Shown piece by piece: positions 25,801 through 33,793 of a stretch of DNA of 64,000 bases. The DNA comes from Aureispira anguillae (GTDB taxonomy: Bacteria > Bacteroidota > Bacteroidia > Chitinophagales > Saprospiraceae): positions 3,281,716 to 3,345,715 of the forward strand of contig NZ_AP026867.1 in the NCBI RefSeq assembly GCF_026000115.1. Reading direction: 5' to 3'. A model generated the notes under the pieces. It saw only the letters and a list, made by a program, of their open reading frames with translations. It ran no database searches and was not told where the DNA came from. A program made the translations under genes and the position numbers. Positions within the stretch are counted from its first letter, which is position 1. Every line of letters starts with the position of its first letter.

Positions 25801-26241
25801 TTAATCTTCTTTAGCAACAGCACCTATGTTATCAATATTTAGGTATTCAGCAATGTGCTTGACCAAAATATCTCGTGCATAACATTTAAACTTAAAATAA
25901 TCATCGGTATTGTGAAAATAAACCCTTGCCACATGCATTTGAGAACCGTCAAACAAACCTTTAATGGTTATTTTTTTTAAAGATAAGGTTTGATTGCTTT
26001 GATAAACACGGTTCTCATTGTTTGATTCCGCTATCAAGAGTTGGCAACTGCATATTTTTCCCTTCCCATTGTCTAACCATACAGACTTAGCACCTTCTGG
26101 TAGTTTTAAGGAATAGTTGACCGTTATTTTGGTATTTTCGGGGAGTTCCCTTAATCTAGTTTCTAAGGTAGTTTGACTGTAGGTTACCGTCCCCAAAAAG
26201 ATCAAACCTATCGTAAATAACAATTGTAAATATACCCTCAT
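25801..26241 (-). CDS. Secreted hypothetical protein, 146 residues
   Basis: Not recognised. A signal peptide (MRVYLQLLFTIGLIFLGTVTYSQ) precedes a small beta-rich domain with a KGKICSCQLL segment carrying two nearby Cys and a further Cys in KFKCYARDI. The C-terminus is acidic. The gene converges on the AlkB-type gene with only 4 bp between the stop codons and no terminator between them, so the two transcripts may run into each other. A periplasmic or surface role is all that can be inferred. Confidence 0.65.
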   Translation of the reverse strand: MRVYLQLLFTIGLIFLGTVTYSQTTLETRLRELPENTKITVNYSLKLPEGAKSVWLDNGKGKICSCQLLIAESNNENRVYQSNQTLSLKKITIKGLFDGSQMHVARVYFHNTDDYFKFKCYARDILVKHIAEYLNIDNIGAVAKED

Positions 26242-26560
26242 ATTTTTCTATTTTTATGAATAAATAGCTAAAACTCTATTCTGTTTTTATAGCTAAACTC
26301 TAATCAAAAATTATATGTTGGGGAATTTATGTGGGGAGATGATTACGAAGAGTAATAAAAGAAAATCATACTATAATTTCAACTAATAAAAAATATATTT
26401 TTTTACATAAATTAATAGATATACCTCCGTTTTCAAGATTTAAATGTACAAAGACATATCCTACTATAACTTACAAAAAATGGGCTTAAATTGCTATTAA
26501 TTAACGTTTTTTAACAAAAAAACACTAGCTCTATTTCGTATTTATTCTTCTTAAAATCTC
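26242..26560. other. Intergenic stretch, AT-rich
   Basis: About 320 bp, strongly AT-rich, between the TetR terminator and the secreted 146-residue protein. No open frame, RNA gene or strong repeat seen. Confidence 0.35.
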
Positions 26561-26595
26561 AAAAGCTATTCTATGACAGACACAGAATAGCTTTT
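26561..26595 (-). terminator. 12-bp hairpin terminator after TetR gene
   Basis: AAAAGCTATTCT (26561-26572) and AGAATAGCTTTT (26584-26595) form a perfect stem with an 11-nt loop, 30 bp downstream of the TetR stop. A typical terminator position. Confidence 0.65.
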
Positions 26596-26625
26596 GGAAT
26601 ATTAGACTTTATCGCTTAATTTTTA

Positions 26626-27219
26626 TTAACTAGTTAAGGTTTTAAGAACAGAAGATTTTAAAAATTTAGCTCGACGTTTAAACCCTTCAGGATCACTCAT
26701 TAATTTATCAAAATAAGTTAATCCTTCATTCACAACAATCAAATAATCGACCACATCTTCTGGGTTTGCTTCTTTGATAACCCCTGTTTCCATCCAAGAA
26801 ATAGCATGAGGAATCAATAATTCCTTAAAACGGTTATACATAACTTGAAAACGCTCTTTGATTCTAGGATGTCTCGAAGACAAATAATAGCAAGCATAAA
26901 AAACAGTTTGGTCCGAAAAAGTCAACCAATCCTCACTAAACATAACATCCAATATATTATTAAATCGTTCTTGTGGGTCTTTTGCCCCTAGCATTTGTTC
27001 TTTAAAAGTATCTTCATAACGCCCTAACAAAAACTCAACAAAAGCAACCACCATTTCTTCTTTGGTTTTGAAATAGTGAATTAATAAGCTTGGATTTACC
27101 TCCATAAGGTTTGCTATCTTTGCTATTGATGCGTTTTCAAATCCTTCTTCTTTTAGAATAATATAAAAATGTTCTAAAATTTCTTTTTTGCGTACATCTG
27201 CTTTACTTTTTCTGCCCAT
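26626..27219 (-). CDS. TetR-family transcriptional regulator
   Basis: A 197-residue DNA-binding regulator. The N-terminal HTH follows the family layout: ADVRKKEILEHFYIILKEEG, then ENASIAKIANLMEVNPSLLIHYF with the recognition helix around residues 34-52, then KTKEEMVVAFVEFLL. The C-terminal helical domain would bind an unknown ligand and contains the long helix ERFQVMYNRFKELLIPH. It stands alone, with an inverted-repeat element (27323-27432) upstream, so its target operon cannot be inferred from position. It could be autoregulatory. Confidence 0.9.
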   Translation of the reverse strand: MGRKSKADVRKKEILEHFYIILKEEGFENASIAKIANLMEVNPSLLIHYFKTKEEMVVAFVEFLLGRYEDTFKEQMLGAKDPQERFNNILDVMFSEDWLTFSDQTVFYACYYLSSRHPRIKERFQVMYNRFKELLIPHAISWMETGVIKEANPEDVVDYLIVVNEGLTYFDKLMSDPEGFKRRAKFLKSSVLKTLTS

Positions 27220-27322
27220 TGCATGTATTCTTTCTATGTTAGTTAATTTTTCAGGATAAGTAAGTAATTAAACAGAATTGATTATGCGTTCCATTTACAA
27301 TCATTAGTTCTGCTTATCTACG

Positions 27323-27432
27323 TAAGTAGACGGACAAAATTTAGTCTACTATTCATCTGTTGCCCTTCCTATAGTAACAATGCTACTAACTGATCTTACT
27401 AATTTATTGCTCATTATCTTTGTCCATCTTAA
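27323..27432. repeat. Inverted-repeat element, family C, copy 2 (decayed)
   Basis: TAAGTAGACGGACAAAAT at the left and ATCTTTGTCCATCTTA at the right are imperfect inverted ends that match the ends at 4902-5093. The interior is unrelated or shortened. Non-coding, in the 525-bp gap upstream of the TetR gene. Confidence 0.45.
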
Positions 27433-27744
27433 TTAAGAGCTATACTTCTATTTAACAAAATACCAATAATTAAGTGTAAAAAAAGAAGCATCTCACCTAA
27501 TATTCAACAAATATTCAAATAATTTTCTAAATTATCATTTTTTAAAGCACATAAATAATAATACTCCATAGATTATTTGCTTCATGCGCTACTAGGCTTA
27601 TGAGCCAATAAGCTAGCTTTATGCATGATTTTTTGACTTGTAGATTGATTACAATCAACGACTTTGTATAAATGCAATAGCAATTTCTTTGAAATGAACA
27701 TTTTAGGTGCTATTACATTTATATCGTTGCCTGCCCTATTTTAT
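27433..27744. other. Intergenic stretch with a repeat remnant
   Basis: AT-rich spacer. Near 27596-27618 a CTTATGAGCCAATAAGCTAG stretch resembles CTTATGAGCCAACATAGCTG near 41149, suggesting a dispersed short repeat. No gene seen. Confidence 0.35.
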
Positions 27745-28443
27745 TTATAATGCAATTTTTATTATTTCGCCTTGCTTAACCATTGGTCTTATGTTTTCAA
27801 CCTTTCCCCAGTGTTTGTTTGCACTAGGTATTTGTGCAGGATACAAATGATAAACGGCAAACATCTTTGCATCAATTTCAATTTCTTGCTCTTTTGCACT
27901 TTTTAGAATCCAATATGGCACAAAAGCCAATTCAAGATTATCCATGCCCCCAATTGTTTCTGGATTCGTTGCATCGCCAGATATAAATATTTTTTTTCCG
28001 TGCCAGGTTATTAAATAGGAATAATGCCTACATGGAATTCCCAAAAATGTGTGTTTCGTTTTATATGCCTTTATTTCAAAGTCACTAATTGTTTCACTCA
28101 ACATTTCTAATTCTGAGATATTGGAAACGCCAAATGTCTTTCCTCGTTTTTTTTTCATTACTTTTTTCAAATTCTTTTTCGAATAATGATCAGCATGTTT
28201 ATGAGTAAAGATGAAAATAGAATTTTCTTTTATGCTATCTAACTCTGCTTTATCAAACTCCATATATCCATAGGCTCCAGACTTATATGGAAAATCTATG
28301 TAAAAATTTGTAATTCCGTCAGTCATGTGGAATCCACAGTTTCCGATAAATTCAATTTGAATCTCTTTTGTCTGTGAAAACCCCAATGTTGTCATTAAGC
28401 ATAAAGTAATCGTGAAAATTATTTTTCCAATCGTCTTTGTCAT
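27745..28443 (-). CDS. Exported metallo-beta-lactamase-fold hydrolase
   Basis: A 232-residue protein with a signal peptide (about 1-24, ending GFSQ) and a beta-lactamase-like MBL fold of the UlaG-like subgroup. The zinc motif THKHADHY supplies His81, His83, Asp85 and His86. Further ligands are likely the His of KTKHTFLG, the Asp in FISGDATNP, and a late His in AVYHLYP. Relatives are generally cytosolic metal-dependent hydrolases; the leader here implies periplasmic location. Substrate unknown. It appears to be transcribed alone. Confidence 0.85.
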   Translation of the reverse strand: MTKTIGKIIFTITLCLMTTLGFSQTKEIQIEFIGNCGFHMTDGITNFYIDFPYKSGAYGYMEFDKAELDSIKENSIFIFTHKHADHYSKKNLKKVMKKKRGKTFGVSNISELEMLSETISDFEIKAYKTKHTFLGIPCRHYSYLITWHGKKIFISGDATNPETIGGMDNLELAFVPYWILKSAKEQEIEIDAKMFAVYHLYPAQIPSANKHWGKVENIRPMVKQGEIIKIAL

Positions 28444-28993
28444 TTGCGTTGTATTATATTGAAGTTGTTAAAATGGTTTATTCATTTCCTCTTTAGCTCA
28501 CTCGTTCCTATCCTTTTAGACACGCTCTGCTTTCTGCATAAAAATATCTTATATTTTTTAGCGGGGTTCTGCGTAGTACTGTTTCGACTGCAACCTCACT
28601 CCGTTCATTAACTAAGTAACAAGCTCTTAACGCTAAAACAGCCACAATATATAAAACCAATAGTCAAGCACATAACACAGGTGAAATAATCGAATACAAT
28701 TTTCCCATAGAGTGAAAAAATAAAAGATTATTTTTATTCGCAAAAAATTACATTTTTTGATTGTATAAATCAAGAAAAGCAAAATAAAATAAATCTACAA
28801 AATTCATTACCAAACACTTATCTTTTTCATTACAAATAAAAACACAGTTCAAAGTCTACAGGGGATAAAAAGTTGGTATTATCTTTGGCTCTATTCATTA
28901 AATTCTACCCCATTCTACTACTTATTATTATATTTACATCTATCATAAAAAATTTTAAGATCAACCAAACTAAGTTGAAGTGCTTATTGAATA
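28444..28993. other. 550-bp intergenic region with a GC-richer remnant
   Basis: A block at about 28495-28650 is less AT-rich than its surroundings and contains GCAACCTCACTCCGTTC, which recalls short repeats near 4996, 20546 and 53630. The rest (28650-28990) is very AT-rich and presumably holds the promoter of the TraB/GumN gene. No open frame with a credible start, no RNA gene. Confidence 0.35.
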
Positions 28994-29788
28994 ATGAAGA
29001 AAAAAAACACCTTGTTATGGGAAATTAGTGGCAAAAACGTACAAGCTCCCTCTTATCTTTTTGGAACCATGCATGTTCGAGACAATCGTGCATTTAGAAA
29101 AATTGATTTTTTAAAAAGCTGTATAGAAAATTGTGCTGCTTTTGCTGCTGAATTTGATCTAAAAGATGCCGATCTTGCTCAATTGCAACAAGCTTCAAAA
29201 TTGCCTAATGGAAAAACACTTCAGGATTTCTTAAATCCCAAAATTTATCAAAAACTTGATCGATTAGTACGTATAGAAACAGGGCAACAGCTAGAACAAT
29301 TTAAATACAGTTCTCCAATTATTTTATTTAACCTTATTTCTGAATCGCAATTCCAAGCAGATAATCAAATGGCATTGGACAGTATGCTTTATACTATCGC
29401 CCAAAACGCCAATAAGGAGCTAATGGGATTGGAGACTTTTCATGAGCAAATGGCTGTATTTTCTAAGATTAACATAAAAGAACAATGTCGTTCTCTAAAA
29501 AAAATGGCAACCCATTTTAAACGTTTTAGAAAAGAACTAAGCAAAACAGCAGAGTTATATATACAAGGAGATATACAAGGCTTGCAAAAAAAAGCAAAAC
29601 GATCTATAGGAGGCATGCGACAGGTTCTATTATACGAACGTAATGACCTAATGGCAGAACGGTTTGAACAATATGCCTGTCAACAAAGTTTGTTTGCCGC
29701 CATTGGTGCAGGGCATCTAGGGGGCAAAAAAGGCGTACTCCGCCTAATGAAAAAAAAGGGCTACAAAATTACTCCCATTTTTTATTAG
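28994..29788 (+). CDS. TraB/GumN family protein
   Basis: A 264-residue protein of the TraB/GumN (ChaN-like/Tiki-related) family. Visible marks are LLWEISGKNVQAPSYLFGTMHV at residues 7-28 (the GTxH motif), AAEFDLKD near 55, LGLETFHEQ-type MGLETFHEQ in the centre, and the late RNDLMAERF and AIGAGHLGGKKGVL (second GxxH). The family is thought to be a metal-dependent hydrolase or protease fold. The protein lacks a signal peptide, unlike many GumN members. It is followed at 111 bp by a secreted unknown on the same strand. Confidence 0.85.
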   Translation: MKKKNTLLWEISGKNVQAPSYLFGTMHVRDNRAFRKIDFLKSCIENCAAFAAEFDLKDADLAQLQQASKLPNGKTLQDFLNPKIYQKLDRLVRIETGQQLEQFKYSSPIILFNLISESQFQADNQMALDSMLYTIAQNANKELMGLETFHEQMAVFSKINIKEQCRSLKKMATHFKRFRKELSKTAELYIQGDIQGLQKKAKRSIGGMRQVLLYERNDLMAERFEQYACQQSLFAAIGAGHLGGKKGVLRLMKKKGYKITPIFY

Positions 29789-29899
29789 TCTTACAATCGT
29801 TTTCCACAGAGACCACCCTAGCCCTAGCTCAATAAATAAAAGTTCCCCCACTTAAATATTCATTCATTTATGCGCTAAAGTTTGTAATCTCTAATCCTT

Positions 29900-32137
29900 A
29901 TGTATATGCATCGACTTATCTTTATCCTTTTCCCCCTCTTGATTAGCCAACTAACAGTTGGTCAAGCCAGCTATCATTTAAGTGATTTTCAGATCAAACA
30001 AGATGCTCTTATAAAAGGCACGCATAGTCACACCAAGGGCTTAGACATACAGTTTAGGTTTTCACCTTATCAATTGGACAATACCACGCATGAATTTACC
30101 ATAAAAATAGAAGCAAAAGAGCAGCTTATTGCTCAACAAAGTAAAACATTCACCTATCAATATACCGATAGCATTGCTTATTTGGTAGATAGTTTAGGAA
30201 TTGATAGCCTCCCCAATTTAGATACAATCGTTCATTTATACATTCCCTATCGTGAAATTGCTGTTGAAGAAGGAGATTATACAACGAATATTACCATTAC
30301 CACCAAAGGAAAAACCTTGCCTGTTTATAGCCGCCCTTTTTTATTGCATCAAGTCAAAATTTACGATTTGTTTTTAGCGCTAAAAACAGCGACCATCGTC
30401 CCTGACAGCAATGCCAATCCCTTGGGCTTGGGCTATCATGCCCCCGATCCCAAATGGTTGGTAAAACTTGGGGATAACCAAACGCTACACGGTCTTGTTA
30501 ATCGAAACAAATTCAAAACTAAACCCAAGTCGTTTAGCACAACAATGACCAACTACGATAGCCTTATTGTTTGTGTCCATAATGCTGACCCAACTGCCGC
30601 TAATGACATGGGTTGTTTTTTAGTAGAACATGGGGCACAAAACTTCAATAAAAAGTATCAACAATTAACAATTGGTCATCGGATAAAAGAGGCGACTTTT
30701 GAGGTAAAAAAAATAGAGCGCAAGCCGATTTCTTCTCATTTCTTGGTAACGGAACAGGTTGAACACAAAGGTATCCAAGGAATCAAACTGGCGTTTAACT
30801 ATAGCCTTCCCTTACAATACAAACGTAGAAATATCGGCATCAAAATAACGGATGAAAAACAGGCTTCTTTTGCCAACATAATGCCGCTTACACAACATCG
30901 AAAACAAGAGGACAACAGAATAATAGGTGCCTATAGTTATTTTATTCCTTATTACAATTTACAACATTCTAAACAAATTAAACTCTTACTAACGGGCAAC
31001 GATAAAATTATCCAGCATCATAAATCAAAAGAGCTAACGATTGTCAAAACTGTTGACAGTGCTAGCCTTCAACAAACCGCAGGATATATACACAATGGTT
31101 TATCTGGAATTTTATACCAATTGGAGGTCAAATTTGATCAACTCCCTAAAGAAGGGCAACTAAAAATAGCATTCCCTAGTTTATCTAAAAAAACAATTGC
31201 TCAACTTTCTTATTGGACCAGTACAGCACCCAATAAAATCTATGCTGGTAGCCATCAAAAAATTCCACTGGTTTATCAACAAACTATTTTTGTTTTTTTA
31301 CCTTATTTTGTAGCACCTCAACACATACAATTAACACCATATCTATTGTTTGAAGGCATTGATATACCCGCTATTCAATTGATTGCTTTTAAAAGCCAAG
31401 CCTATGCTTGTCCAAGTAGCCTCAATGATATTCAGATACACGCAACCAGTCATGAAGAACATTTGCAGGCAGGGCTTTCTGGACAATTGTTTAGGTTTAG
31501 TATGATTGTTCCTGACTACTATCACAGTAAGGGCTTCTTTGACCTTCAAATCTTAGCCAATGGAACAACCTTAAATCAAGGCTTTTTCATTAATAATGAC
31601 GCCAATCAGCCCACTCAATTTCCGATACACAACCAGAAAAAAATTGAAGTATTTATTCCTTATCGTTTTATGCAAAAGGATGCGCATTATGAAGTCATCC
31701 TCCAAGCAAAAAGTAATAATTTTGCCCTCTCTGAATCGAGAAAGGAGCAATTTAACAATACTCTCTCGCCTGTTCAAACAATTGGTTTTTATCTACAACA
31801 CTTAGTAACCAAAGATTGGGATCAAATTGTTTATAAGGTAGGTCTTCGAAACGATAAAAATCCCAATAGTACCTATGAGCATTTGGGGTATACAATTATA
31901 ATACACGATACCATTTCTAACCACTACAAACCTGACTTTCCTGTTGCGCTAGATTTTGAGGCAGCCCTAAAGGATGAAATCATTATTTGGATTAAGGAAA
32001 AAGATCAGTCTGACGATCAAGCACTGCGTTTTAAAACTTCTATTGCTATGCTTCTAGAAGAAAAAAACACCTTATCGCTCCAGCATACCCCTTCGCTAAA
32101 AAAAGCTCTATTTAAGGCGATCCCTAGAGCCAATTAA
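29900..32137 (+). CDS. Large secreted protein of unknown family with ~118-residue repeats
   Basis: Not recognised. A signal peptide (MYMHRLIFILFPLLISQLTVGQ) is followed by 720 beta-rich residues. A recurring motif of the form h(I/L)PY followed by a short turn and alternating hydrophobics appears near residues 111 (YIPYREI), 346 (FIPYYNL), 464 (FLPYFVA) and 583 (FIPYRFM). The spacing of about 118, or twice that between the first two, suggests five tandem beta-sandwich modules with one degenerate. No T9SS sorting domain is visible. Start may be the first or third codon. A periplasmic or surface role is inferred. Confidence 0.6.
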   Translation: MYMHRLIFILFPLLISQLTVGQASYHLSDFQIKQDALIKGTHSHTKGLDIQFRFSPYQLDNTTHEFTIKIEAKEQLIAQQSKTFTYQYTDSIAYLVDSLGIDSLPNLDTIVHLYIPYREIAVEEGDYTTNITITTKGKTLPVYSRPFLLHQVKIYDLFLALKTATIVPDSNANPLGLGYHAPDPKWLVKLGDNQTLHGLVNRNKFKTKPKSFSTTMTNYDSLIVCVHNADPTAANDMGCFLVEHGAQNFNKKYQQLTIGHRIKEATFEVKKIERKPISSHFLVTEQVEHKGIQGIKLAFNYSLPLQYKRRNIGIKITDEKQASFANIMPLTQHRKQEDNRIIGAYSYFIPYYNLQHSKQIKLLLTGNDKIIQHHKSKELTIVKTVDSASLQQTAGYIHNGLSGILYQLEVKFDQLPKEGQLKIAFPSLSKKTIAQLSYWTSTAPNKIYAGSHQKIPLVYQQTIFVFLPYFVAPQHIQLTPYLLFEGIDIPAIQLIAFKSQAYACPSSLNDIQIHATSHEEHLQAGLSGQLFRFSMIVPDYYHSKGFFDLQILANGTTLNQGFFINNDANQPTQFPIHNQKKIEVFIPYRFMQKDAHYEVILQAKSNNFALSESRKEQFNNTLSPVQTIGFYLQHLVTKDWDQIVYKVGLRNDKNPNSTYEHLGYTIIIHDTISNHYKPDFPVALDFEAALKDEIIIWIKEKDQSDDQALRFKTSIAMLLEEKNTLSLQHTPSLKKALFKAIPRAN

Positions 32138-32260
32138 GCAAAATATGACAAAAGTAATCAACCAATTCAGAATCAAGCAAGAACCGCTAAAAGAATCAAG
32201 TAATAGGGCTCGCAAGCCCTAAATCAAAACTCAGCTTATCCAACTTGTTCGATATTTATG

Positions 32261-32268
32261 TATATTTG
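32261..32268 (+). promoter_or_regulatory. Bacteroidota -7 promoter box abutting the helicase start
   Basis: TATATTTG fits TAnnTTTG exactly and ends 4 nt before the ATG at 32273. Transcription would begin at or within a few bases of that ATG, which excludes the earlier in-frame ATG at 32258 and implies a leaderless or very short-leader mRNA. Confidence 0.55.
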
Positions 32269-32272
32269 CGGC

Positions 32273-33598
32273 ATGAAATCGAACAAAAACACAACGGAGA
32301 ATATACTAAAACGCTTGCAAATTGATGCGTTAAATGACATGCAGCAAGCAATGGAGACAGCTGCTCAATCTGCCAAAAACATTGTACTGCTCTCTCCTAC
32401 TGGATCAGGGAAAACATTGGCTTTTTTATTGTCTTTACTAAAAACATTAGAAGAAAAACCAACACCTGCTGTCCAAGCACTTATATTGGTGCCCTCTAGA
32501 GAACTTGCGCTACAGATTACGCAGGTTTTTAGAAATATGCAAACAGGTTTTAAAGTTAATTGTTGCTATGGTGGGCATCCCATCAAAACAGAATTGCAAA
32601 ATTTACAAATCGCTCCTACACTTTTAGTTGGTACACCAGGTAGAATTGCCGACCACTTGCGCAGAGAAAGTTTTGCAACAGAAGGTATAAAACACCTCAT
32701 TCTAGATGAATTTGATAAATCATTGGAATTGGGATTTGCCAAAGAAATGTCTTTCATTATAGAACAACTACATAACCTACAAAGACGCTTTCTTACCTCT
32801 GCTACAACAGCGGTAGAAGTACCTGATTTTGTTCATTTAGAGCAACCTACTACGCTCAACTTCCTTTCAAAGAACCAATCCAACTCACTAACAACCAAAG
32901 CACTAATCACTCAAAGTGAGCATAGAGTTCGTGATTTCATAAAATTAGTCAACTATGTAGGGAATAGCGCAACACTTATTTTCTGCAACCAGAGGGCAAC
33001 GGTAGAAAAAGTAAGCCACTTGCTCTTCAAAAAAGGAATTATACATGGTATATTTCATGGTGGCTTAGAACAAAAAGAGCGAGAACTAGCCCTCATCAAA
33101 TTCCGAAATGGCAGCCACAACATCTTAGTAACAACAGATTTAGCAGCAAGGGGCTTAGATATTCCAACCATCCAAAATATCATTCATTATCAACTGCCGC
33201 ATACAGAAGCTGAATTTATTCATAGAAATGGTCGTACTGCTCGGATGGAAGCCAGAGGAACCGCTTATCTAATTCTAGAAGAAGATAAACCTTGGAGAAC
33301 TTATATTGATGAAACCATCGAATATATTGAGCTTCCTTTGGCTATCCCCCCTCTCAAACAACCAGAATGGCAAACCTTGTATATTAGTGCTGGCAAGAAA
33401 GATAAAGTTAATAAATTTGATATTGTTGGTACCCTCTTCAAAAAAGGACAGCTTCAAAAAGAGGACTTAGGTTTGGTGGTGGTCAAAGAGTACATTTCTT
33501 ATGTAGCTGTCAAACAAAACAAGACCAAGCAAGTCATAAAAAACATTAACAAACAACGCATTAAAAAGAAAAAAGTTCTTATTGAGTTGGCTCGCTAA
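32273..33598 (+). CDS. DEAD-box-type RNA helicase (DEFD variant)
   Basis: A 441-residue superfamily 2 helicase with both RecA lobes. Motif I is SPTGSGKT, Ia PSRELA, Ib TPGRIADHL, II LILDEFDKS (DEFD in place of DEAD), III SATT, then IV LIFCNQRA, V TTDLAARGLDIP and VI HRNGRTARM. A Q-motif-like segment (LKRLQIDALNDMQQ) precedes motif I. Family members unwind short RNA duplexes in ribosome assembly or mRNA turnover. The start at 32273 is preferred over 32258 because a promoter box lies at 32261-32268. A basic C-terminal tail ends RIKKKKVLIELAR. Confidence 0.9.
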   Translation: MKSNKNTTENILKRLQIDALNDMQQAMETAAQSAKNIVLLSPTGSGKTLAFLLSLLKTLEEKPTPAVQALILVPSRELALQITQVFRNMQTGFKVNCCYGGHPIKTELQNLQIAPTLLVGTPGRIADHLRRESFATEGIKHLILDEFDKSLELGFAKEMSFIIEQLHNLQRRFLTSATTAVEVPDFVHLEQPTTLNFLSKNQSNSLTTKALITQSEHRVRDFIKLVNYVGNSATLIFCNQRATVEKVSHLLFKKGIIHGIFHGGLEQKERELALIKFRNGSHNILVTTDLAARGLDIPTIQNIIHYQLPHTEAEFIHRNGRTARMEARGTAYLILEEDKPWRTYIDETIEYIELPLAIPPLKQPEWQTLYISAGKKDKVNKFDIVGTLFKKGQLQKEDLGLVVVKEYISYVAVKQNKTKQVIKNINKQRIKKKKVLIELAR

Positions 33599-33653
33599 TC
33601 GTTTGTTTATAAAGTCATTAATTTGCTTTTTAACATTAACAAATATAAATTTC

Positions 33654-33684
33654 ACCCTTATTTTTCTATCTTAAGGGTCGTTTT
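33654..33684 (+). terminator. Hairpin terminator after the helicase gene
   Basis: ACCCTTA (33654-33660) pairs with TAAGGGT (33672-33678) and is followed by CGTTTT. Located about 55 bp past the helicase stop. Confidence 0.4.
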
Positions 33685-33793
33685 CCCATACCTATCAAAA
33701 ATTAAAAGTAAACAGAGTTAAAAACAAACCTCTTCATGTCCTACTATTAACCATTTTTTTTAACTCGATTATTGGTATTGAAAAAATATAAAT

